Under the pieces are notes generated by a model. That model was not told the DNA's origin, made no database searches, and worked only from the letters and a program-made list of their open reading frames with translations. Positions 1 to 5,003 of a stretch of DNA of 5,003 nt are shown here, piece by piece. Within the stretch, counting starts at the first letter, position 1. Every line of letters starts with the position of its first letter. The stretch is from an uncultured Lachnospiraceae bacterium. Its GTDB lineage: Bacteria; Bacillota; Clostridia; Lachnospirales; Lachnospiraceae. Position numbers and translations under genes: made by a program. The DNA is taken from NCBI GenBank assembly GCA_900313265.1, contig OMRN01000357.1, forward strand, positions 1 to 5,003, read 5' to 3'.

Positions 1-105
1 AAGAATGCAAACGAAGTTTTGTCCGTCGGAGATACGGTGCAGGTTGTCGTACTTGAAGTAAACGAGGCGAAAAAGAGGATTGCGCTTTCGATTAAGCAGG
101 CGTGA
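1..105 (+). CDS. S1 RNA-binding domain protein, C-terminal end (partial)
   Basis: This is the last 34 codons of a gene that begins before the window, read in frame 1 and ending at TGA 103-105. The visible peptide contains SVGDTVQVVVLEVNEAKKR followed by IALSIKQA. This is the typical last half of an S1 (OB-fold) RNA-binding domain: a VGD turn, a strand of alternating hydrophobic residues ending in LEV, then a K/R-R-I-x-L-S-(I/M)-K strand. S1 domains bind single-stranded RNA in the cytoplasm. The domain lies at the extreme C-terminus, which fits Tex-type transcription accessory proteins, small S1 general-stress proteins of the YugI type, or a ribosomal protein S1 homologue. The fragment is too short to choose among them, so no symbol is given. 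It is followed 6 bases later by a copy of the dispersed repeat. Confidence 0.8.
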   Translation, partial: KNANEVLSVGDTVQVVVLEVNEAKKRIALSIKQA

Positions 106-111
106 AAACCG

Positions 112-122
112 GTGACAGGCAC
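112..122 (+). repeat. Solitary core copy of the GTGACAGGCAC repeat
   Basis: GTGACAGGCAC is identical to the 11-base core of the repeat units at 2514-2598 and 4808-4846. It starts 6 bases after the S1-protein stop codon. The flanking A-run (106-108) is separated from the core by CCG, and no inverted partner follows. It therefore cannot form the hairpin seen at the other sites and looks like a degenerate or half unit. It matches the others in lying just behind a stop codon on the sense strand. Confidence 0.65.
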
Positions 123-123
123 G

Positions 124-151
124 TATTGTGAAGAGAAAAAAATGATATAAA
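124..151 (+). promoter_or_regulatory. Candidate extended -10 promoter for the zinc-ribbon membrane protein gene
   Basis: TATAAA at 146-151 is preceded by TG at 143-144, giving an extended -10 (TG-N-TATAAA) element. A weak -35-like TATTGT lies at 124-129, 16 bases upstream. Transcription would start near 158 and give a leader of about 30 bases before the ATG at 187. An A-rich tract (132-142) lies in the spacer. The assignment rests on the sequence match alone. Confidence 0.4.
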
Positions 152-186
152 ACCCTTTCGGGGGTGAGTGAAAAAGGGGAGAAAAG

Positions 187-1308
187 ATGAAGATTAAATG
201 CGAGTATTGCGGGAATTTCTTCGATGATACTTTGGAAAAATGCCCAAACTGCGGGGCGCCGAACAACAGTATCCGTCGAAGCACGGAAGATCAGCCGACA
301 ACCATTGAGGGATTAAAAGAATGGTATGCCTCGAAAGGCCTTCCGCCTGCGGAAGTGACACGATTTTTCATCGGTGAGGATTACCGGGATCCGAAGGCTT
401 TCGGTATTTACAAAGATGAAAAATCCGGGAATTTCGTTGTTTACAAGAACAAGGCGGACGGATCGCGTGCGGTTCGTTACGAGGGAACGGATGAGGCATA
501 TGCGGTTAACGAACTGTACATGCGCCTGAAGCAGGAAATTTTAGAGCAGAAAGCACATAATTTACAAAAAGCTTCCGGCTCGGATTCTTCCGGGACAGGT
601 GCTTCCGGAACCGGTGCGAAGCGTCCAATGAGCAAGAAAACGCTTATTATAGCTCTGATTGTCGCTTTTGTGGTGGTTGTGTGTCCCTGTTTATTCATTG
701 TTTTCTCATTGATTTCGGGAATGGTGATTGGGGCAAATACACCAAATGAGGGTTATTATCTAAAAGACGGAGTCACTTATTACCGTTATACGGAGTCGGA
801 CGGCGGATGGGCCGATTATGACTTCACGGACGGAGACTGGGTTGAGACAACGGTTTCCGGAGATTTGGTAAAATGGAAGAGCGCGAAACCGTACTATCTT
901 GGACAAAATTACGAAGACGGATTAGGGGTTCCGGATTTTAAACAGAGTGTTCTTTACGATGATTTGTCCCACGAATATACGCAGGGTTATTACAAAGTCG
1001 AAGACACGGATTATTACTTCCTTCCGAGTGCTTACGGCGGATGGTATTACTTTGATAACAGCAGCGATGACTGGTCGCCGGTAGGCAAATCCGATCTTCC
1101 GGCCGATTTACAGCATTTTAATACTTCGCAGAACTTCTGGTATACGCCGACATGGGACAGCAGCACGCAGACGAAGGATTTTGAAAGCTCGTCTTATTAT
1201 GCGGAGTATGAGGATAAAACCACATCTCACAGCAATGACAGCGACAGCAGCTGGGATTCCAACGATACGTGGGATTCCGGCGGAACCGACTGGGACAGCG
1301 ACTGGTGA
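187..1308 (+). CDS. Zinc-ribbon, single-pass membrane protein with duplicated extracellular domain
   Basis: This is a 373-residue protein with no function I recognise. ATG 187 is preceded by GGGGAG at 176-181 with good spacing. Residues 5-22 form a zinc ribbon (C5-x2-C8, C19-x2-C22) followed by GAP, as in many Firmicutes membrane proteins. Residues about 40-122 form a cytoplasmic domain that looks well conserved, with LPPAEVTRFFIG and the stretch YKNKADGSRAVRYEGTDEAY. I know no named family for it. A Gly/Ser/Thr linker (129-144) and basic AKRPMSKK (144-151) precede one long hydrophobic segment (about 152-183), so the N-terminus should be inside and the rest outside. The outer part (about 187-345) is aromatic and acidic and contains two related units: GYY at 189 and 267, GGW at 206 and 284, DW at 217 and 295, each at identical offsets. 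The C-terminus (355-373) is rich in Trp, Asp and Ser, with WDS at 356-358 and 362-364. A signalling or envelope-sensing role is only a guess from topology. Confidence 0.88.
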   Translation: MKIKCEYCGNFFDDTLEKCPNCGAPNNSIRRSTEDQPTTIEGLKEWYASKGLPPAEVTRFFIGEDYRDPKAFGIYKDEKSGNFVVYKNKADGSRAVRYEGTDEAYAVNELYMRLKQEILEQKAHNLQKASGSDSSGTGASGTGAKRPMSKKTLIIALIVAFVVVVCPCLFIVFSLISGMVIGANTPNEGYYLKDGVTYYRYTESDGGWADYDFTDGDWVETTVSGDLVKWKSAKPYYLGQNYEDGLGVPDFKQSVLYDDLSHEYTQGYYKVEDTDYYFLPSAYGGWYYFDNSSDDWSPVGKSDLPADLQHFNTSQNFWYTPTWDSSTQTKDFESSSYYAEYEDKTTSHSNDSDSSWDSNDTWDSGGTDWDSDW

Positions 1309-1361
1309 TTGGGTGATTATGTGAGTAATCATGTGGCAGGAATGCAGAGAAGGTAAAGCAT

Positions 1362-1390
1362 TTTTCAAAAATGATTGGCGGGCATATAAG
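1362..1390 (+). promoter_or_regulatory. Candidate sigma-A-type promoter for the cyclophilin-like lipoprotein gene
   Basis: TTTTCA at 1362-1367 (four of six matches to TTGACA) is separated by exactly 17 bases from TATAAG at 1385-1390 (five of six matches to TATAAT). Transcription would begin near 1397, giving a leader of under 40 bases that carries the GGGAGG ribosome binding site at 1423-1428. The predicted start falls inside the hairpin at 1391-1409. That hairpin would therefore be complete only in read-through RNA from the upstream gene. Confidence 0.45.
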
Positions 1391-1412
1391 AGCCCGGATA
1401 AATCCGGCTTTT
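1388..1412 (+). terminator. Probable intrinsic terminator of the zinc-ribbon protein gene
   Basis: AGCCCGGA (1391-1398) pairs with TCCGGCT (1403-1409) around a TAAA loop, with one bulged C at 1395. This gives seven G/C-rich pairs. The stem can extend through AAG 1388-1390 and TTT 1410-1412, and the run TTTT 1409-1412 follows the stem. It lies about 80 bases after the stop at 1308 and fits an intrinsic terminator, though the T-run is short. Confidence 0.5.
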
Positions 1413-1434
1413 GTATGGTACCGGGAGGACTAAA

Positions 1435-2508
1435 ATGAAAAAACCGAACAAAAAATATACTTCGATTTATGTGTTCATGGCCGTGATGCTTCTCATCATT
1501 CTCGGCTGTACGGGATACAATGATTCCACGTATAAAGACGTTGGAAATTATACACTGGTTGTATCAAAAAACGGAAAGCATTCATTTGTATTTAATTATA
1601 ACTGGAGCGGGGATCCGGCCGATAATGTCATAGCATTTCCGGCTACCGACGGAGCAAAAGCAGAGGTTGAGAAAGTCGGCGGATTTATCGGAATCGGTGT
1701 GCCGTGTCCTTTTGATATTAAAGTCGAAAACGGTGTAAGATGCGAAAGCTTAAACCCTGATGACTACGAATTCCCGGTTTCGTTTGAAGACATGCTTTTC
1801 GAAATGAAAATAGGAAAGGATATTTCGGATTTTTATTCCGCACTGCCTGTTTGTGCTTCATCCGAAGCATATGGATATACCGGGGTGGAACAGCCGGACG
1901 GAAGCATGATTTTTTACCGTTTTTTGGTGACGGTTGACTGTGATCCGGCAAATGAAACTTTTTATTCCAAGGACGGAATTCTTTATGTTACAAAGGACAA
2001 TTCTAAAGTCGAATTACCGTATGAATCGACAATTGCCCAGTTAGACAGTGAAGCGTTAAACGGTTCGGAAACGGATAGCACGGAGGCGGAAAGCATGAGT
2101 GTGAGAGAAAATGAAAGTTATGATCCCATGGAACCGATGGCGGTGATGGTTCTTTCTTTGGATGAGAGGAGTTTCAGTGTGGATTTATCCGATAATCCGA
2201 TTGCGGACGGTATTTGGGAAAAAGTAAAAACCGATGCCCCGGAGTTATCATTCACGGATGACGGAGACTCCGGCAAAGTTGCGGATCTTCCGTGGGAAAT
2301 AGCTCCCGAGAATGATTTCGAGGAAACGACAGCCGAAGCGGGCGATGTGCTTTTCTTAAACGGAAACCGGATTTGTATCTGTTACGGTGAAAAAACCGGG
2401 AATTTCATCAAAATCGGTGAAATCTATTCAAGCGGAGAGGAAATGAAGGAATTTTTCGGCGGCGAGGACGACGTAAAAGGCCGGCTCTATCTGGAGTGGA
2501 CGGAATAA
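1435..2508 (+). CDS. Lipoprotein with C-terminal cyclophilin-like domain
   Basis: This is a 357-residue predicted lipoprotein. ATG 1435 is chosen over an in-frame TTG at 1411 because GGGAGG (1423-1428) is correctly placed for it and the protein then begins with a normal signal: MKKPNKK, a hydrophobic core (residues 11-23), and a lipobox ending ILGC with Cys25 as the lipidated residue. Residues about 35-200 form an unrecognised beta-rich domain. A Ser/Glu-rich linker (about 202-232) follows. Residues about 235-357 resemble the bacterial cyclophilin-like fold family (Pfam Cyclophil_like-type). The pattern is F-x-V-x-L, then DNPIADGIWEKV, DLPWEIAPENDFEETTAEAG, the segment GDVLFLNGNRICICYGEKTG, then FIKIGEI and a closing strand. 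These small barrels are structurally related to cyclophilins, but prolyl-isomerase activity is not established for most, so none is claimed. The protein should sit on the outer face of the membrane. The fold call is from memory of the family pattern; the N-terminal domain has no assignment. Confidence 0.87.
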   Translation: MKKPNKKYTSIYVFMAVMLLIILGCTGYNDSTYKDVGNYTLVVSKNGKHSFVFNYNWSGDPADNVIAFPATDGAKAEVEKVGGFIGIGVPCPFDIKVENGVRCESLNPDDYEFPVSFEDMLFEMKIGKDISDFYSALPVCASSEAYGYTGVEQPDGSMIFYRFLVTVDCDPANETFYSKDGILYVTKDNSKVELPYESTIAQLDSEALNGSETDSTEAESMSVRENESYDPMEPMAVMVLSLDERSFSVDLSDNPIADGIWEKVKTDAPELSFTDDGDSGKVADLPWEIAPENDFEETTAEAGDVLFLNGNRICICYGEKTGNFIKIGEIYSSGEEMKEFFGGEDDVKGRLYLEWTE

Positions 2509-2513
2509 GGTTG

Positions 2514-2598
2514 GGTGCCTGTCACTTTGGGGGCAAAAGTGACAGGCACTTTTAGGGCAAAAGTGACAGGCACCTTTGGAGTGAAAGTGACAGGCACC
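2514..2598 (+). repeat. Four-unit array of the GTGACAGGCAC repeat, 24-bp phased
   Basis: One inverted unit, GGTGCCTGTCACTTT (2514-2528), is followed by three direct units of AAAGTGACAGGCAC(C/T) at 2536-2550, 2560-2574 and 2584-2598. The direct units are spaced exactly 24 bases start to start. Spacers between them are short and similar (TTTAGGGCA, TTTGGAGTG). The inverted unit can pair with any of the three direct units; pairing with the nearest gives a stem of 15 pairs (one G-T) with a loop of about 7 bases. The array starts 6 bases after the stop at 2506-2508 and ends directly against the GGAG (2599-2602) of the lysozyme gene. No transposase is encoded in the window. It resembles REP-type palindromic repeats mobilised in trans, which is an inference. 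Confidence 0.85.
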
Positions 2599-2607
2599 GG
2601 AGAAAGA
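2599..2607 (+). promoter_or_regulatory. Ribosome binding site deciding the lysozyme start
   Basis: GGAG at 2599-2602 lies five bases before ATG 2608. It supports that ATG rather than the in-frame GTG at 2515 inside the repeat array, which has only a weak AAGG (2507-2510) that overlaps the preceding stop codon. The site touches the last repeat unit (ending CACC at 2598), so a hairpin using that unit would abut it. Confidence 0.65.
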
Positions 2608-3759
2608 ATGAAAAAAGGAATCATCATAGGAGCAGGTGCGGTTTGTATTGCGATGGCAGCCGCAGCAGTTGTTCTGATTGTAAATAATACGAATTCAAAA
2701 ATGAATAATCCCAAGAGCAGCGATTCAGCCGTGGAAGAAGAGATATCGTCGGAGGCTGAATCGGCAATCTTACCGGAAGAGTCCGGTAAGACGGAAGATA
2801 TCGTGGAAATGGCTGAAAATACGGATGAGAAGAAAGACGCGGACGGAAGTTCAAAGGATGAAACGGATGGCAGGGCCGGAAACGGAGATTCCGAAAAAGA
2901 AAATTCTGAAAATGGGAAGGATTCTGCGATCGGATTCGAAACGGAGAAAACGGTTTCAGAAAAAGAATCCGCAAAAACCGACATAACAGCATCCTTGCCG
3001 GAGAATAAAGCCGAAGAGGAAGAGTCCGGACAGAATACGGATTCGTATCCGTTAAATGCCAGCACCGCAGGCGAGAACGATACCGTTACTTACGGCATCG
3101 ATGTATCCAAGTATCAGGGTGATATCGACTGGGCACAGGTTGCGGCTACGGGGATTGATTTTGCCATTATCCGTGCGGGCTACCGTGATCCCGGAAGTGC
3201 AAATCTCGGCGCGGACAGTTATGCATTAAAGAATATTCAAGAGGCCACCGAAAACGGGGTAAAAGTCGGGGTATATTTTTTCTCGACAGCCGTAAGCGTG
3301 GAAGAAGCGCAGGCGGAAGCAGACTGGCTTGCCGATTTGCTTGCGCCTTATTCCATCACCTATCCGGTTGCTTATGACTGCGAGGGATTTGAGCATAACC
3401 GACAGGCCGGTTTGACTAAAGAGGAACGGACGAATGTTGCGATGGCATTCATGAACCGCATATATCAAAGAGGCTACACGCCGATGTTTTATTCGGCAGT
3501 GGAGAATATCGAAAACGATGCCAAATGGGACACGTCCCGCCTCGAGAAAAAGTATAAAATGTGGGTGGCCAGATATAATCAGGAAACGTCGGATTATGCG
3601 CTCGGACCCGATTATGCCGGACAGTGCGCGATGTGGCAGTATTCCTGCCACAGCAGAATTGCGGGAGTTTATAACGCGGAAGTGGACCTCGATGTTGCAT
3701 TTTTTGGGTATGACGGCGTGGAACCGCCGAAAAATGCAGGTGAGGAAAGGGATTTTTGA
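2608..3759 (+). CDS. Membrane-anchored GH25 lysozyme (N-acetylmuramidase)
   Basis: This is a 383-residue predicted muramidase that cleaves the N-acetylmuramic acid to N-acetylglucosamine beta-1,4 bond of peptidoglycan outside the membrane. Residues about 5-26 form an uncleaved-looking hydrophobic anchor after MKKG, with no lipobox. Residues about 27-158 are a long, low-complexity Glu/Ser/Asp/Lys linker. The GH25 domain fills about 160-369: YGIDVSKYQGDIDW carries the conserved Asp165, the strand YPVAYDCEGF carries the catalytic-type D-x-E pair Asp257 and Glu259, and later come MFYSAVEN, MWVARYN, MWQYS and VDLDVAFF (Asp360). All key acidic positions are present, so the enzyme looks intact. No separate wall-binding domain is visible; the linker probably lets the catalytic domain reach into the wall. 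An in-frame GTG at 2515 would add 31 residues encoded by the repeat array; I reject it because the anchor would become internal and GGAG fits ATG 2608. The next gene begins 21 bases downstream, suggesting cotranscription. Confidence 0.93.
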   Translation: MKKGIIIGAGAVCIAMAAAAVVLIVNNTNSKMNNPKSSDSAVEEEISSEAESAILPEESGKTEDIVEMAENTDEKKDADGSSKDETDGRAGNGDSEKENSENGKDSAIGFETEKTVSEKESAKTDITASLPENKAEEEESGQNTDSYPLNASTAGENDTVTYGIDVSKYQGDIDWAQVAATGIDFAIIRAGYRDPGSANLGADSYALKNIQEATENGVKVGVYFFSTAVSVEEAQAEADWLADLLAPYSITYPVAYDCEGFEHNRQAGLTKEERTNVAMAFMNRIYQRGYTPMFYSAVENIENDAKWDTSRLEKKYKMWVARYNQETSDYALGPDYAGQCAMWQYSCHSRIAGVYNAEVDLDVAFFGYDGVEPPKNAGEERDF

Positions 3760-3780
3760 TAAATACGGAAAAGAGCATTA

Positions 3781-4803
3781 ATGGGAACAAAGAAAAAATT
3801 CAACAGCAGAATATGGTTACTTTTACTGGGAGGGATTGCGATGCTTCATCTTTTCGGATGCACGTCAAACAATAAGGCAGCGGATAATGACCGCATTACG
3901 AGTGTTCATTTAACTTACGACAAGTATTCCGGGGACCAGTTTTTCTTAGAGGCGGTTGTGGATATTAACAAAGATAATACCGCAAAGGCAACCATCACCA
4001 AACGCATCGGACCGATGAATTATACCGGCACGAAAAAAGAAGGAAAAATCTCCATGAATGAAGGTCAGGTTGAGGCACTTTTGAATATTCTCGCCCGATA
4101 CGATCTGGAAGCATGGAATAATCTTCCGAGTTACGGCAGTACCACGTCTCCGACGCGAAGTCTTTATGTATCAAAGGGTAAGGATGTTTCCTATTATGTT
4201 GCATGGAATGCCAAATTTCCGAAAACCCTTCCGCCGGAAGAGGATATCATGTATATGGAACTTTTCAATTATTTTAACGACATGATAGCCAACGAGCCGG
4301 GCTGGGAAGAGGTTGTCGGCGAAAATCTGGAAGATCCGAGAGACAATCCGGCCTATGGTGAGAGGACGGTTACCTGGTTTGGAAACGAAGTCAGCCTTGT
4401 TCCGGGAACGGGAACGTGGTATGAAGACGGGCGGTATTCGGATATCGATTACGGTGATAAAAAATGGTGGATTGAAGAAGGATTTACCGGAGAATGGACG
4501 TTAAATAAAGATCATCCGACCGATGATTTAAACCCGGTCGATGATGCGTCGCTTAAAGTGGAAGAGGACGGGTCTTTGATTTTTGAATTCAAGGGCGAGA
4601 CCTATAAAGGGGCCTTAAGCGAAGGCAGAAGATACATGGACGATGCGGGTCTGTGGTTTGATGTGGATGAGTGGACGAAACGCTACTGCGAGGTTCATTT
4701 GGTGAAGCCGGAGTCCTATAAGGAAATTCACGTTACGTGTTATCCGAACCCGGTTCCTTCGGAGCAGTTTGCACCGATTGATGTGTATCTGGTAAGAAAA
4801 TAA
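3781..4803 (+). CDS. Lipoprotein of unknown function, two putative beta-rich domains
   Basis: This is a 340-residue predicted lipoprotein that I do not recognise. The start at ATG 3781 gives a full signal peptide: basic MGTKKKFNSR, hydrophobic core 11-22, and a lipobox LFGC with Cys27 as the lipidated residue. The ribosome binding site is weak (AAGAG at 3771-3775). A better GGGAGGG (3828-3834) precedes an internal ATG at 3841, but starting there would leave only six residues before the Cys. Residues about 38-170 look like a small alpha/beta domain with a strand bearing DINKDNTAKATITK, a helix with EGQVEALLNILARYDLEAW and a strand SLYVSKGKDVSYYVAW. Residues about 195-340 are Trp/Gly-rich strands (GTWYEDG 211, GEWTL 237, EEDGSLIFEFKGETYKG 261-277) resembling lipocalin-like or similar beta-barrel modules of secreted Firmicutes proteins. 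That comparison is loose. It follows the lysozyme closely and may act with it at the envelope, but this is only inferred from position. Confidence 0.85.
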   Translation: MGTKKKFNSRIWLLLLGGIAMLHLFGCTSNNKAADNDRITSVHLTYDKYSGDQFFLEAVVDINKDNTAKATITKRIGPMNYTGTKKEGKISMNEGQVEALLNILARYDLEAWNNLPSYGSTTSPTRSLYVSKGKDVSYYVAWNAKFPKTLPPEEDIMYMELFNYFNDMIANEPGWEEVVGENLEDPRDNPAYGERTVTWFGNEVSLVPGTGTWYEDGRYSDIDYGDKKWWIEEGFTGEWTLNKDHPTDDLNPVDDASLKVEEDGSLIFEFKGETYKGALSEGRRYMDDAGLWFDVDEWTKRYCEVHLVKPESYKEIHVTCYPNPVPSEQFAPIDVYLVRK

Positions 4804-4807
4804 TCCA

Positions 4808-4846
4808 GGGTGCCTGTCACTTTTTAGGGAAAAGTGACAGGCACCC
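4808..4846 (+). repeat. Perfect 17-bp palindromic hairpin of the GTGACAGGCAC repeat
   Basis: GGGTGCCTGTCACTTTT (4808-4824) pairs without mismatch with AAAAGTGACAGGCACCC (4830-4846) around the five-base loop TAGGG. It begins 4 bases after the stop at 4801-4803, and its right arm ends 3 bases before the GGGAGAG of the next gene. The T-run is inside the stem rather than after it, so it is not a standard intrinsic terminator. It is the most complete repeat unit in the window and shows the basic element: two inverted units back to back. It could stabilise the upstream mRNA end, attenuate the downstream gene or simply be a REP-like mobile repeat. Confidence 0.88.
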
Positions 4847-4849
4847 AAC

Positions 4850-4856
4850 GGGAGAG
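4850..4856 (+). promoter_or_regulatory. Ribosome binding site pointing to a CTG start
   Basis: GGGAGAG at 4850-4856 is followed by AAAA and then CTG at 4861. No ATG or TTG is present in this frame near the site. The only other upstream start-like codon in frame is GTG 4834, inside the repeat arm and without a ribosome binding site. An in-frame TAG at 4825 limits any extension. This makes CTG 4861 the best start for the MATE gene. Confidence 0.55.
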
Positions 4857-4860
4857 AAAA

Positions 4861-5003
4861 CTGCGAACAAAATCTGCTGAATATAAATTACTGACAGGAC
4901 TGTTTTTTAAACTGCTTCCGTTTCAGGTTTTACTGGTTTTGGTATGTGCGGTAAACGGAATTATTGACAGTCTTTTCGGCAGCAATTTTATCGGCGTGAC
5001 TGC
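4861..5003 (+). CDS. MATE-family multidrug/sodium exporter, N-terminal fragment (partial)
   Basis: This reading frame is open to the window end (47 codons plus two bases). The peptide opens with a polar stretch RTKSAEYKLL, then GLFFKLLPFQVLLVLVCAVN leading into GIIDSLFGSNFIGVTA. This is the usual start of MATE (multi-antimicrobial extrusion) transporters: an amphipathic N-terminus, a first membrane helix with a conserved Pro in the L-P-(F/Y)-Q context, and the N-x-(I/V)-(I/V)-D-x-x-(F/Y/I) motif before a loop containing S-N-x-(I/L)-G. Full MATE proteins have 12 helices and about 450 residues, so only the first helix is visible. They export cationic drugs or metabolites using Na+ or H+ gradients; the substrate cannot be told. 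The start appears to be CTG, supported by GGGAGAG at 4850-4856. It may be cotranscribed with the lipoprotein upstream, with the repeat hairpin lying between. Confidence 0.75.
   Translation, partial: MRTKSAEYKLLTGLFFKLLPFQVLLVLVCAVNGIIDSLFGSNFIGVT

Noticed and set aside
152..165. ACCC/GGGT mini-hairpin before the first complete gene, considered as a terminator or riboswitch
   Set aside because: It has only four pairs and no T-run, and the leader is too short for a known riboswitch class.
1314..1331. Inverted repeat TGATTA / TAATCA after the zinc-ribbon gene stop, considered as a terminator or operator
   Set aside because: It is only six A/T-rich pairs with no T-run and no second copy; it is easily expected by chance.
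1411..1434. TTG 1411 as the start of the cyclophilin-like lipoprotein
   Set aside because: It lies inside the terminator T-run and before the GGGAGG site; ATG 1435 gives a standard lipoprotein signal.
2514..2598. Array considered as a CRISPR
   Set aside because: Units are about 15 bases, spacers about 9 bases and nearly alike, one unit is inverted, and the same unit occurs elsewhere; no cas gene is present.
2515..2607. GTG 2515 as the lysozyme start, adding 31 residues
   Set aside because: The added residues are translated repeat, the ribosome binding site is poor, and ATG 2608 has GGAG and an N-terminal anchor.
2487..3065. A 192-residue open frame on the - strand across the repeat array and the lysozyme linker
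   Set aside because: It is the mirror of the Glu/Ser/Lys-rich linker codons, giving a Ser/Phe/Val/Pro low-complexity product. It overlaps a clear GH25 gene and the end of the lipoprotein gene.
3226..3790. Overlapping open frames on the - strand (3226-3651, 3449-3790) and on the + strand (3518-3781)
   Set aside because: They lie within the intact lysozyme gene in other frames, with no domain pattern or ribosome binding site support.
4808..4846. Hairpin considered as an intrinsic terminator
   Set aside because: The T-run is within the left arm and the stem is followed by AACGGGAG, not T residues.

Overview
The window looks like a chromosomal stretch of a Gram-positive Clostridia member, most likely of the Lachnospiraceae. 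This placement is inferred from several traits: strong GGAG-type ribosome binding sites, two classical lipoprotein signal peptides, a membrane-anchored GH25 lysozyme with a long acidic linker, a zinc-ribbon membrane protein of a kind common in that family, and the start of a MATE transporter. No rRNA or other taxonomic marker is present. All recognisable genes lie on the + strand. I see no tRNA, rRNA, CRISPR array, insertion sequence or transposase gene.

Layout: (1) 1-105, the C-terminal end of an S1 RNA-binding-domain protein. (2) 187-1308, a single-pass membrane protein with a cytoplasmic zinc ribbon, a conserved-looking cytoplasmic domain and an extracellular part built from two related repeats. 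(3) About 1362-1412, a promoter overlapping an intrinsic terminator. (4) 1435-2508, a lipoprotein whose C-terminal third looks like a cyclophilin-like (non-canonical) fold. (5) 2514-2598, a phased array of a dispersed palindromic repeat. (6) 2608-3759, a membrane-anchored GH25 muramidase. (7) 3781-4803, a second, unrecognised lipoprotein. (8) 4808-4846, a perfect 17-bp hairpin made of the same repeat. (9) 4861-5003, the N-terminus of a MATE-family exporter that appears to start with CTG.

The genes from 1435 onward are close together, have no clear internal terminator and could be one transcript. The four complete products are all predicted to be at the cell envelope: one zinc-ribbon membrane protein, two lipoproteins and one anchored lysozyme. 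That suggests a surface or envelope module, but nothing in the sequence proves a shared pathway.

The most distinctive non-coding signal is the repeat AAAGTGACAGGCACC and its reverse complement. It occurs at three sites (112-122, 2514-2598, 4808-4846), each a few bases after a stop codon. Two of these sites sit directly in front of the ribosome binding site of the next gene. In the middle array the three direct copies are spaced exactly 24 bp apart, so the array stays open in the lysozyme frame and could be misannotated as a 31-residue N-terminal extension. I do not see convincing evidence for a wholly new defence or enzymatic system here.
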